Positions 26,514 to 35,703 of a DNA stretch of 64,000 bases are shown piece after piece (position 1 is the first letter of the stretch; every line of letters begins with the position of its first letter). The DNA lies in assembly GCF_017052585.1 (NCBI RefSeq), contig NZ_JAFFHZ010000001.1:1732501-1796500 (forward strand), written 5' to 3'. The stretch comes from Paenibacillus apiarius. GTDB taxonomy: Bacteria; Bacillota; Bacilli; Paenibacillales; Paenibacillaceae. The translations under genes were made by a program, and so were the position numbers. The notes under the pieces are model-generated. The model made no database searches and was not told the origin of the DNA. It saw nothing but the letters and a program-made list of their open reading frames with translations.

Positions 26514-29213
26514 TTATTTATCATGATTTTTTATTAAATCGTTAATTAAATCGTTTTTTATTATCATATCTGATATTTTCAGCCTATCATTAGCCTCACT
26601 AATATATTGGCTACATTGATCAGCATCCTTCTCAAGGTTTTCATAAGAATCATAACATTTCTTAGAATAAGTATTGTACATACCTTTTGTATTCAAAAAT
26701 GATCCATTTCTTAATACGACTAGATAATCGTTGTTATTTGAAAAGAGATTATTACCCATAAAAAAATAATCATTTTCTAATCCTAATAAATGCAACAAAG
26801 TCGGAGTAATATCTAAATGTCCTGACGGAGTTGTCCTCGTCTCGGTAATACCACTGTCAGGAATGTGTATAATCAAAGGAACTTTATCTAATTTTTCTGA
26901 CGGTATATTTTTATCTTCTATTACCATGTCAATCTGTTCTCTAGAAATACCTGCATCATGATCCCCATAAATTACGATAACACTATTTTGATATAACCCC
27001 TCTAATTTAAGGTTCTCAATTAGGTTACCAATTGTTTGGTCAACATAATGAACGGAATGTAGATAATTTCCTATTAGTGACCCTTCTAAATCGCCCAACT
27101 TTAATTCTTTTTTATTATCAGGTATATGATGATATGGATGATGATTTGTAAGAGTCATAAGATATGATAAAAATGGTTGTTTTAAATTCTTCATTTTTTC
27201 AGTAGTTTGTATGAAAAAGGCTTCATCTGAAAGGGACCATCCAATCTTTTCTCCATCTTGAAGTTGTTCTTCAAACATAGACTCTTGAAAACCATATGAT
27301 TCATGCATTGATTTAATATTCCAAAAATCACTCTTATAAGCATGACTTGAAAATGTGAAATACCCCTGGTCGTTTAATATTTTCGGAAATGAAGGATATT
27401 TATTGTAAGGATATCTAAAACTAACAGCTCCTATGTCTAAAGGATATAGCGATGTCATTGATGTGAATTCTCCATCAGATGTTCTACCGTTAGCAGTTTG
27501 ATCATAAAAATTCTTGAAATAAAAACTATTGTTTTTGATTAACTTATTTATGTTCGGTGTTATTTCCTGATTATTCACTTTTAAACCTACAACGAAATCC
27601 TGTAGGGATTCTTCTTGAATTAAGATAATATTATGGTTCTTTGCTAATCCAAAATAATTATTTCGGTCTTTATTTTGCTTATTATGATTACTAAACCAGC
27701 TAATGATTTGTTCCATATCATTATCAGTTACTTGCGGTATACTATTTTGTTCTATGATAAATTTACCAACATCATAAATGTGGTAATTTAACAGACCCAT
27801 TTTTTGTACAAGAAGTTTTCTGTAAAATGTTTCTTTATACGTATTTGTTTCATCAGATTTAATATCATAATATTGAAACAGCAAAGGAAGTATAGATGCA
27901 AAACTGATTATGTAAACAATAATTCTTTTTTTTACAGTTGATTTAACTCTTATAGCAGTAGATTTACTGACTTTGAAGTAAAAATAGACAAGAAAAACAA
28001 TATCAACAAAAAATAATACATCTGTTGCTTTTATCAACGTTATTATACTATCCAATAAATCTGTAACTTGACCTGCATAAAGCAAACTTATTATTGATGG
28101 CATGTCATCAAAATAACGTACATAAATAGCGTCTGAGAAAATGATTAAACTGAATAATATATCTAAAAGAACAAGTAGCAAAAAACGGATTCGATTGTTT
28201 GTAATTAATATTACAGGAGCAAATAAAGCAATAATAATTGAGAATGAATATATATATACGTTTTTTTCTATGTCAATATCTGCATAATAAAAAAAGAGAA
28301 TTGTTTTTAAATATACAACTACTATTATAGCGAAACAATCAAGATAGTTTTTAAGTATAACTGATATAAATCGCTCTTTATCAATGTGCATTTGTTTTTG
28401 TTTATATCTCGATACGTATAGAATAAAAATAAAACCTGCAATAAGTGCTAAAAATACCGCTAGTAACTGTACATAAAATTTATTTACTTTCTTGAAATCT
28501 ACTGTATCAATTAATAATAACTCGCCGTCATCTGTCTTAACAAAAACCTCTAATTTATGATCCCCTTTTTCTACTTTAGAAATATCGATGTTAGTATAGA
28601 AACCACTATATTTAGAATTGTCCATATCTGGATATATTTCGTGTACATCGCTTCTCTCTAATCCATGTTGAGCAGTAGCATACATCTTGCCATCTAAATA
28701 TATATATACATCCGTAGTCTTAGAATAATTGACTGCCCAACCAGTAACCCTCAACTTGTTATTATTTATCGTTGAGCTTTTCGGTAATGAATCGATATAG
28801 CCCCAGGACTTTAAAACCTCAAACTTGACAGGATCAATTATTTTTTTTTTATTGTCGACTGTCTTTATTTCCGCTGATAGTTGATATTTCCCTGGTTTTA
28901 GTCCTTTTAAATTATATTTAAACCCGCTATTGAGACTATTTTTAATAGAAGGGTATAAGTCATAAACGTCTTTTCTCTCCCCTCCTAATAGAGCATGACC
29001 GTAAAATGTATTGTTTAATATAATTGAAACCTCTTTGATTCCACTTTCTGAAAGAGCCCAACCATTTACATCAATTTCATCAGTCGGCTTATATACGTTA
29101 TTGTTTGGTGCATTTATGTCACCAAATATCTCAGGTAGTTCATTTGTTGCATAAACAACGGACCCACTTACTAAAAATAGAATAATTGCAAATGCTTTAA
29201 TAAAGATTTTCAT
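26514..29213 (-). CDS. LtaS-like sulfatase-fold phosphoglycerol transferase with two N-terminal Ig-like repeats
   Basis: An 899-residue protein. A signal-like segment (1-22) is followed by two similar beta-rich repeats (about 30-135 and 140-245), each with VNGWAL/VTGWAV, an Ile/Val-rich strand, ALLGGERKDVYDLYP / AQHGLERSDVHEIYP and GF. A membrane segment, then several more spans (about 285-460), precede the extracellular catalytic domain. The metal and catalytic residues of LtaS are recognisable: IILIQEESLQDF, the nucleophile Thr in NGRTSDGEFTS, the His of LTNHHPY and YGDHDAGI. It probably transfers glycerophosphate from phosphatidylglycerol to a surface glycan. The N-terminal repeats may bind carbohydrate; that part is inference. 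GGAG precedes the ATG. Confidence 0.82.
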   Translation of the reverse strand: MKIFIKAFAIILFLVSGSVVYATNELPEIFGDINAPNNNVYKPTDEIDVNGWALSESGIKEVSIILNNTFYGHALLGGERKDVYDLYPSIKNSLNSGFKYNLKGLKPGKYQLSAEIKTVDNKKKIIDPVKFEVLKSWGYIDSLPKSSTINNNKLRVTGWAVNYSKTTDVYIYLDGKMYATAQHGLERSDVHEIYPDMDNSKYSGFYTNIDISKVEKGDHKLEVFVKTDDGELLLIDTVDFKKVNKFYVQLLAVFLALIAGFIFILYVSRYKQKQMHIDKERFISVILKNYLDCFAIIVVVYLKTILFFYYADIDIEKNVYIYSFSIIIALFAPVILITNNRIRFLLLVLLDILFSLIIFSDAIYVRYFDDMPSIISLLYAGQVTDLLDSIITLIKATDVLFFVDIVFLVYFYFKVSKSTAIRVKSTVKKRIIVYIISFASILPLLFQYYDIKSDETNTYKETFYRKLLVQKMGLLNYHIYDVGKFIIEQNSIPQVTDNDMEQIISWFSNHNKQNKDRNNYFGLAKNHNIILIQEESLQDFVVGLKVNNQEITPNINKLIKNNSFYFKNFYDQTANGRTSDGEFTSMTSLYPLDIGAVSFRYPYNKYPSFPKILNDQGYFTFSSHAYKSDFWNIKSMHESYGFQESMFEEQLQDGEKIGWSLSDEAFFIQTTEKMKNLKQPFLSYLMTLTNHHPYHHIPDNKKELKLGDLEGSLIGNYLHSVHYVDQTIGNLIENLKLEGLYQNSVIVIYGDHDAGISREQIDMVIEDKNIPSEKLDKVPLIIHIPDSGITETRTTPSGHLDITPTLLHLLGLENDYFFMGNNLFSNNNDYLVVLRNGSFLNTKGMYNTYSKKCYDSYENLEKDADQCSQYISEANDRLKISDMIIKNDLINDLIKNHDK

Positions 29214-29238
29214 GGTATCTCCTTCTAGGTTGAATTTT

Positions 29239-31020
29239 CTAATTTCTCCTTAGCAAATTAAAAAGCTTAGCTTTTATTTTTCTTTTAATTATCTCCACTG
29301 CCGTGATAGTATCGTTATTATTAAATACTCTATGTGTTCGTTCAATAATATTTTGAGCATCTTTAAAAATTTCACCTGTTGTAAGTTCAGTTTTATCATA
29401 AAAATGTTTGTTTCTCACAATATTCAAGTACTTATCAAACAAAAGTTGTCGTTCATGTGCATTCATAATTTCAGCCGGAACACGGTATAAAGATGTTAGC
29501 TTTTCAACAAACAAAAATTCATGCTTTAAAGCATATCTAAGCCACAAATCCCAGTCTTCTAACACTTCCAGTTCTGGATCCATACCGCCAAGTTCTTTGT
29601 AGATTGACTGTTCAAACATGACGGTTTGAATTGGAAAATAATTGTGATGTAATAGTAACAAACGATTAAAAGGCTGTCTGTGCTGTACATTGTGGAATAA
29701 CTCTTTATACTTATATGGATTTGTAGAAATCACTTTTGTAGGGACTTCAAATGCTATGGAATAAACAACTTTATAGTCTGGATTTTTTTGGATTTGAGAA
29801 ACTAGTGTTTCGACATGATCAGCATAAAACAAATCATCATCATCCAAAAAATTAAAATATTCCCCTTTTGCCATCTCCATTGCTATGTTACCAGCTATAC
29901 ACCTACCAACTTTTTCATTCGTACTACAGTATTTGTAATTTAAATCATTAAATTCAACTTTCAACATCTCTTCTGAAATATTTGGGCCGTCTTCTACAAT
30001 AATAACTTCTATATTGTTATAAGTTTGATTTCGTACACTTATCAAAGCCTCCCTTAATATATTAGGTCTTCCACAAGTACGTATCAGAAGCGATACAAGT
30101 GGAGATTTTGACGGTCTCTCATTCACATAAAAAGAACCATCTCTTATAATTTCATAATCCCACACTTTGAATTCAGGTTTGTATTTTAAATTAGAGTGCT
30201 TGCGTTTCCATTCTCTAAATTTCATCCCATCTACAAAGCTTCGAATCCAGTTTGATATGATTATTCTTTTATGATTCCTAGAAGGACCTTTAATAACAAA
30301 TAAACTCTTGTAAAGCATGTATCCTTTCAAAATATCACGCCAAGTTCCATACTTGTATCGGAGCATCAAATTATTGTAAGTACTGTTATAAAACTGATTA
30401 GGTTTAACCTCACCAGCACTCATATAAGTATAATGATAAACTACGCATTTAGGTACATATTGCAGTTTGTATCCATGGGCTCTTAATCTCCAACTCAAAT
30501 CAACATCTTCTGCGTACATGAAGATTTTTTCATCAAACATTCCGACTTTCTCGAAATAATCACGACGTACAACACAAGCTGCAGCACTGGCCCAGGATAC
30601 TTCAAGCGTCACTGGATTGTATATTTTTGGGTGTTCATAAGGAAACTGCCTGCATTCCCACAATCCCGTCATATCACCGCTAGTTTCTATTGCAATGGAC
30701 ATTTCTTTCAATGCGTCTTCTAATAATTCTGTATCAATATTTAAAAAGAAGATAAAATCTTGTTTTGTATTTTGCACTGCATAATTATTTGCCCTACCAA
30801 ACCCAATGTTTTGATCTAGCAGATGATACTGATATGACCCAAATAAGTGCTTATTCGAGTAATTTTCTATAAGTTCTCTCGATCTATCAGTTGATTGATT
30901 ATCAACAATAGAGATGTATATATGACTTAAAGGGTAATTAAGTCTTTCCAAACTAACTAAACATTTCTCAATCCACTTTTCTGAATTGTAAGAAACGAGC
31001 ACTATATCAAATTTCACCAA
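29239..31020 (-). CDS. Two-domain family 2 glycosyltransferase
   Basis: A 593-residue protein with two complete GT-A domains. The first (about 1-240) is rhamnosyltransferase-like (DIVLVSYNSEKW, VDNQSTDRS, FFLNIDTE, DEKIFMYAEDVDLSWR). The second (about 305-560) starts SLLIRTCGRPNILREAL, with FLDDDDLFYADH as metal site. Fused enzymes of this kind often add two sugars in turn. It is AT-rich like its neighbours. It is followed by the LtaS-like gene after 25 bases. Donor sugars are unknown. Confidence 0.85.
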   Translation of the reverse strand: MVKFDIVLVSYNSEKWIEKCLVSLERLNYPLSHIYISIVDNQSTDRSRELIENYSNKHLFGSYQYHLLDQNIGFGRANNYAVQNTKQDFIFFLNIDTELLEDALKEMSIAIETSGDMTGLWECRQFPYEHPKIYNPVTLEVSWASAAACVVRRDYFEKVGMFDEKIFMYAEDVDLSWRLRAHGYKLQYVPKCVVYHYTYMSAGEVKPNQFYNSTYNNLMLRYKYGTWRDILKGYMLYKSLFVIKGPSRNHKRIIISNWIRSFVDGMKFREWKRKHSNLKYKPEFKVWDYEIIRDGSFYVNERPSKSPLVSLLIRTCGRPNILREALISVRNQTYNNIEVIIVEDGPNISEEMLKVEFNDLNYKYCSTNEKVGRCIAGNIAMEMAKGEYFNFLDDDDLFYADHVETLVSQIQKNPDYKVVYSIAFEVPTKVISTNPYKYKELFHNVQHRQPFNRLLLLHHNYFPIQTVMFEQSIYKELGGMDPELEVLEDWDLWLRYALKHEFLFVEKLTSLYRVPAEIMNAHERQLLFDKYLNIVRNKHFYDKTELTTGEIFKDAQNIIERTHRVFNNNDTITAVEIIKRKIKAKLFNLLRRN

Positions 31021-31334
31021 CTATATTCCCACCTTACTGTTGATTAAATAATGCATGAATGATTATGAGATGATGATCTAAATTAAGTTTAGCTAAACAC
31101 TGCTCTGTTTCAGAACATATTACGTTGAGTAATTTATGGACAGGTAAAGGTATTATAGAAATCCTAATTTAGGTTGAATTATATAAAGTTCACAGCATAG
31201 TTATAACCGGACAATCCAACTTATCCGTGATTACATCAACCACGAAATTGAAGTCTTAGTTTTTGAGTTGTATAGCATAGCAGCTAAACTCAGATTCGCC
31301 AAATCAATATACATATGATCACTGTTCGGCTTAT
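31021..31334. other. 314-bp AT-rich intergenic stretch in the polysaccharide locus
   Basis: No gene with a ribosome site is seen. A forward frame at about 31187-31315 stays open for roughly 45 codons without a start and could be a decayed coding remnant. It marks the widest gap within the otherwise tight minus-strand gene series, so a separate promoter for the genes to its left is possible. Confidence 0.4.
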
Positions 31335-32537
31335 TTAAAATCTCCATAATCTTTTTTTCGATTTATTCTGCTCTATTATTTCCTCAAGCCTCTGTATACT
31401 CTGATCTCTAAATAAGATTTCTTTATTAAGCTCTACAATGTCACAATCCCTTTGCGTAATAACCCCCTTAAGTTCTTCTATATCTCTATCTCTGTGTTTT
31501 ATTACTCCTTTAAGTTCTTCTATATCTCTATCTCTGTGTTTTATTACTCCTTTAAGTTCTTCTATATCTCTATCTCTGTGTTTTATTACTCCCTTAAGTT
31601 CTTCTATATCTCTATCTCTATGTTTTATTACTCCCTTAAGTTCTTCTATTTCTCTATGTCTATGCTTTATTACTCCCTTAAGTTCTTCTATATCTCTATC
31701 TCTGTGCGCTATTACTTGCTTGAGCTCTTCTATATCTTTATCGCGAGAAATCACAGTTGCTTTTAGTTCATTATTTTGTTTTTTATACATTTCTGACTCG
31801 GCTAAAGCAATATTTTTAATATTCGCTTGTTCCGCAGAATGTTGCCTGTATTCTAATAAAGGTTCCGGAACCCTTTTCGCAAGCCAACCTGCCAATACCA
31901 TTCTATGAAAAAGATTGTAATCTTCAGGTAAATCACCTTTATTTTTGTAACCGCCAACCTGTTCGAATGCTTCACGTCTATACATTGAAGATCCGTGTAT
32001 ATAATTTCCTTTCTCCAGTAGATTTATATCAAAATCCGGGAATCGAATTATATAGTATTTCCCATCGATTATTTGTCCTCTTCTCTCCTCTAAAAAACTT
32101 TCATAAACCACTTCAGCTCTTTCTCCGAAAAGCATAAAATCAGTGTAAGCTATTGCTATATTAGCATTCTGAAGGAGTATTTCAGAGGTTTTCTCAATAT
32201 AATTACGTTTGAATTTATTATCTGCCCCTAAAAAACAAATAAAATCACCACTAGTTAAGTTAACACCATTGTTAAAATTATCAACAATCCCCATATTGGA
32301 AGAGTTTCTATGGAATTTTATTAAATCGGGATATTTCTTCTCATACCATTTCCCTACTTCTTCAGTATTATCATTTGAACAATCATCTAAAACTAATATT
32401 TCATGTGGCACTAGTGTTTGATGGAGAGCTGATTCTATGGCTTCCGGCAAAAACATCCCGTAATTATATGAGGGTATAATTAAACTTATTCGATCTGCAA
32501 GTATACCATCAGAATCCCCATCTATTTTGCCAAACAT
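31335..32537 (-). CDS. Family 2 glycosyltransferase with a long C-terminal repeat coiled coil
   Basis: A 400-residue protein. Residues 1-250 are a GT2 domain (LIIPSYNYGMFLPEAIESAL, LDDCSNDNTEE, FLGADNK, GGYKNKGDLPEDYNLFHRM). Residues about 257-382 consist of nine consecutive 14-residue (two-heptad) repeats, four of them identical ELKGVIKHRDRDIE units, ending in a short basic tail (KSKKRLWRF). The start at 32537 has GGAGG 10 bases upstream, better than the ATG 8 codons earlier. It lies 29 bases after the exporter ATPase gene. A GT with a rigid coiled coil beside a Wzm/Wzt exporter recalls the WbdD-type chain-length ruler, but here the fused enzyme is a glycosyltransferase. Confidence 0.82.
   Translation of the reverse strand: MFGKIDGDSDGILADRISLIIPSYNYGMFLPEAIESALHQTLVPHEILVLDDCSNDNTEEVGKWYEKKYPDLIKFHRNSSNMGIVDNFNNGVNLTSGDFICFLGADNKFKRNYIEKTSEILLQNANIAIAYTDFMLFGERAEVVYESFLEERRGQIIDGKYYIIRFPDFDINLLEKGNYIHGSSMYRREAFEQVGGYKNKGDLPEDYNLFHRMVLAGWLAKRVPEPLLEYRQHSAEQANIKNIALAESEMYKKQNNELKATVISRDKDIEELKQVIAHRDRDIEELKGVIKHRHREIEELKGVIKHRDRDIEELKGVIKHRDRDIEELKGVIKHRDRDIEELKGVIKHRDRDIEELKGVITQRDCDIVELNKEILFRDQSIQRLEEIIEQNKSKKRLWRF
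31392..31769. repeat. 42-bp tandem repeat within the glycosyltransferase gene
   Basis: Nine consecutive 42-bp units encode the 14-residue coiled-coil repeat; the central ones are almost identical at DNA level, while the outermost have drifted. The unit keeps the frame, so unit gain or loss changes the coiled-coil length by about 2 nm per unit (14 residues) without truncation. Confidence 0.9.
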
Positions 32538-32566
32538 TTCATAAGCACCTCCATTAAACATTGATT

Positions 32567-33853
32567 TTAAAGAAACTTATATTCTACAGTCATAGGAATA
32601 CCGACTAAAGCCCATCTTTTTTGATTCATTAGATCACTAGACTTCACAATAACAGCATTGTTAACCTTATCATAGAATTCTTGAGTCGGAATATCATTTG
32701 CTAGAATGGTTGTGACCCCATACTCTCCCTCTTGGAGATAATTAAAGAACCTAAATATCACTACACATTTAGTTCCTTCTGATAATTTTTCCAAATTTAC
32801 ACTTTCATACTTTGTGTTAGTACCTATAACTTCTAATTGATTTCTGTTTCGCAGATATAATGCTAATACTAATGACTCTACATCTTGTAATACTTCAACA
32901 TGCACTCTGACTGTTATCTGTTCTCCATAGTAGAAACTTTTGCACTTTTCCTTTTTTTCATTTTCAACTATTATATTAGTAACTAAAACTTTCCCTGTTC
33001 CTTCACGTGATTTAAAAGCTTCAATAATCTCCGCATCATCTGCAGCAATTTCTTCTGCGTCCTCAAGCCTATCCTGTAACTGTTTTTCTCTATAATTAGT
33101 CGTCAATCCGTTTTTAGCGTTTTGATTTTGTAGATATAAGTCACATATTAAGCCACTTTCACCGTATGCAATAACCTCACCATTATTTAAGTAAATTGCT
33201 TTATTACATAAGGTTTTTATTGAAATGATATCGTGACTGACAAATAAGACAGTTGTTCCTTCAGCTATCAAATCTTTCATTCTATTTATGCTCTTCATTT
33301 GAAAATTAATATCGCCAACAGATAGCGCCTCATCGACAACTAGTATATTAGGTTTACTATTTGTTGCGACTGCAAACGCCAGTCTAACAAACATACCACT
33401 TGAATATGTTTTTACAGGCTGGTTAATAAAATCGCCAATGTCAGCAAAGTCAATTATTTCCTGTAGATTGTTTTCTATTTCTTGTTTGGTCTTATTCATC
33501 ATAGCACCGTGCAAGTATATGTTCTGTATCCCTGTATATTCCGGGTTAAAACCTGCTCCAAGTTCTAATAATGCTGATATAGTTCCATTAACATAAACGT
33601 GCCCTTCACTTGGATTAAGGACTCCTGTAATTATTTTAAGCAACGTGGATTTCCCAGATCCATTAGTCCCTACTATTCCCAAAATTTCACCTTTATTAAC
33701 AGAAAAATTGACGTTTTTTAATGCATAATAATCAGAGTGATATTTTTTATGGGTTATACTTAATGATTCTTTTAGCCTATCTGCTGGTTTATCATATAAT
33801 TTATAGACCTTGCTTAAATTCTTTACATCAATAACTACATCATTCACACTCAA
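32567..33853 (-). CDS. Polysaccharide ABC exporter ATP-binding protein (Wzt/TagH type)
   Basis: A 428-residue ATPase. The N-terminal ABC domain (1-245) has Walker A GTNGSGKST, signature TYSSGM and Walker B ILVVDEALSVGD. The C-terminal extension (about 285-428) is beta-rich and corresponds to the Wzt carbohydrate-binding domain, which in Gram-negative homologues recognises the end of the finished glycan. With the adjacent permease it would export a lipid-linked polymer across the membrane. It lies eight bases after the permease stop. Confidence 0.9.
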   Translation of the reverse strand: MSVNDVVIDVKNLSKVYKLYDKPADRLKESLSITHKKYHSDYYALKNVNFSVNKGEILGIVGTNGSGKSTLLKIITGVLNPSEGHVYVNGTISALLELGAGFNPEYTGIQNIYLHGAMMNKTKQEIENNLQEIIDFADIGDFINQPVKTYSSGMFVRLAFAVATNSKPNILVVDEALSVGDINFQMKSINRMKDLIAEGTTVLFVSHDIISIKTLCNKAIYLNNGEVIAYGESGLICDLYLQNQNAKNGLTTNYREKQLQDRLEDAEEIAADDAEIIEAFKSREGTGKVLVTNIIVENEKKEKCKSFYYGEQITVRVHVEVLQDVESLVLALYLRNRNQLEVIGTNTKYESVNLEKLSEGTKCVVIFRFFNYLQEGEYGVTTILANDIPTQEFYDKVNNAVIVKSSDLMNQKRWALVGIPMTVEYKFL

Positions 33854-33861
33854 TCACCTCA

Positions 33862-35235
33862 TTACAACACATCCGCAAAGTGTACTTTTAATTTTCTAAA
33901 TATCATAGTTCCAGTCAAAAACAAGCCTGAAGCCACCATCCAAAAGTAGATTGTTTGGTTGAAATGCTCCCAAAACCAACTGTGATTTATGAAGGCATCT
34001 CTATAACCTTCTACTATATAAAACATAGGATTAAGCTTAATAGTCCATTGATATGGCTCTGGAATCATATTGTAACTCCAAATAATCGGAGTAAGCCACA
34101 ATCCCATCTGCAATACAATTGCTATTATTTGCCCTAAGTCTTTGAAAAAAACAATAATTGCCGATGTAGCATAGGAAATTCCTAGTACCAATATAAAAGT
34201 GCAAGTAGTATAGTACAACACTTGTGTTAAATATATTGTAGGTAAATAGCCATTTAATAAAAACAACACAACTGCAAACCCAATGAAAAAAATGTGAATA
34301 AAAAAAGCAGATAATATTTTCACTACTGGCAATATATCAATCTTAAATACTACCTTCTTTACGAGATAGCTATATTCCATCATACTATTTGTTGCATTAA
34401 CAATAGCCTCAGAAAAAAAGAACCATGGTACAAGGCCTACAACTAACCAGAGTACAAAAGGAAAGTTTTCGACTGGAGCCGTTCTAAAACCGACCTGAAA
34501 TACAAACCAATAGATCAAAATAGTCATCACGGGTTGGACAAAGGCCCAAATAATCCCCAAGTAAGAACCTGCATATTTTGTTTTAAAATCATTTTTAGAA
34601 AGATTCCATATCATCCTTCTGTTATTGAATATTTCCACAACCATCTTCTTGAATGATTTGTATTTTCTTAAAGATACCCACAATAATAGGTCAATTATTA
34701 TACAAAGTAATATTTTATAGATATAGTTTATAGAATTATTGATTTGATATATGTTCAGAGCATCAACATCAGTTAAATTTATTACTATAAACGGATCCTT
34801 TCCACTACTTATTATCTCAATGTCATCATTATTTTGTTTAATCCCCTCTATGTCATTTGATTTAATGCTTATACCGAAAAAACCATCAGTAATATCCACG
34901 CTTTCCCATAAATAATTAATTGAAATATTCTTGATAAGAATGATTTCCTCTTGTGTCCCCAAATCTAACCTGATTTGCTTTGTATCAATTGGAATATTAT
35001 AATTCATATCTTGCCTACTACCTTGTTTCGTGTAATTAACCTTTAATGATCGTTCTTCATCAAACTTTCCATCGTTACTGTAAAAAACCTGATACATATC
35101 ATTTTTGTGACTCATTACTTCATACTTCAATGTGATATCTTTTTTTAATGCTACATTTACATAACACAAAACTAAAATATTTATTATTGCGACAATCAAG
35201 ACTACTAAAAAGCGATTAATTTTTTTCCTACTCAC
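33862..35235 (-). CDS. Polysaccharide ABC exporter permease (Wzm/TagG type) with an extra N-terminal domain
   Basis: A 457-residue protein. Residues about 205-457 are a normal ABC-2 polysaccharide permease (DFKTKYAGSYLGIIWAFVQP, LVVGLVPWFFFSEAI, LTPIIWSYNMIPE) with six membrane spans. In front is a spare membrane segment (about 8-28), a beta-rich extracytoplasmic domain of about 130 residues and a second span (about 172-190). Ordinary Wzm/TagG proteins begin near residue 205. The extra part resembles beta-sandwich domains appended to other polysaccharide membrane enzymes. The start is GTG. It is the first gene of the AT-rich minus-strand group. Confidence 0.85.
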   Translation of the reverse strand: MSRKKINRFLVVLIVAIINILVLCYVNVALKKDITLKYEVMSHKNDMYQVFYSNDGKFDEERSLKVNYTKQGSRQDMNYNIPIDTKQIRLDLGTQEEIILIKNISINYLWESVDITDGFFGISIKSNDIEGIKQNNDDIEIISSGKDPFIVINLTDVDALNIYQINNSINYIYKILLCIIIDLLLWVSLRKYKSFKKMVVEIFNNRRMIWNLSKNDFKTKYAGSYLGIIWAFVQPVMTILIYWFVFQVGFRTAPVENFPFVLWLVVGLVPWFFFSEAIVNATNSMMEYSYLVKKVVFKIDILPVVKILSAFFIHIFFIGFAVVLFLLNGYLPTIYLTQVLYYTTCTFILVLGISYATSAIIVFFKDLGQIIAIVLQMGLWLTPIIWSYNMIPEPYQWTIKLNPMFYIVEGYRDAFINHSWFWEHFNQTIYFWMVASGLFLTGTMIFRKLKVHFADVL

Positions 35236-35703
35236 CCTAATTTTCCCTACCCTCTATCGTCATGTTAGATTCAATCGTGATTATTAATTCGAGAACCATT
35301 AAATCATTTATTCATTGTTCTTTATTATATCCAGCCCTAAGAAATTAAATTGAATGAAATTTTTCACACAATCTTTATAATCCAACGTGTCAAAAAGAAT
35401 ATTTTGCTAGCAATTCATAAAATACGCTTTTTTAGATCAATAACCAGATTTTCAGCAATGATCCATTAATTCTATCTTACCGTTCGTTTTCAAGGCATAA
35501 TTAATATTACGTTTTCAAAGAAACTCTTTCCTTCGAGAATCTCTCCTTCACATTAATTAGACTAGAACTATACCGTTTATTGATGATACTTTTTTTATTC
35601 GCGTCTATTGATTACCGGAAGAACTGACTGACTAGTGAAATGGAAGTTTTCGACTACCTATGCTATTATTATTATCGTAATTTAATGCAAAGGAGATAAA
35701 ACT
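35236..35703. other. 468-bp AT-rich intergenic region between divergent polysaccharide genes
   Basis: It separates the minus-strand exporter operon from the plus-strand ligase-like gene and must hold both promoters. I see an AAAGGAG ribosome site at its right end but no -35/-10 pair good enough to call, and no clear operator. Confidence 0.5.

Noticed and set aside
31392..31769. Short regularly spaced repeats that might be taken for a CRISPR array
   Set aside because: The 42-bp units are contiguous, have no unique spacers and translate in frame as a coiled coil.
31438..31908. Plus-strand open frame of 156 codons rich in Ser, Leu and Ile
   Set aside because: It is the reverse complement of the coiled-coil repeats; no ribosome site, and the repetitive composition explains the open frame.
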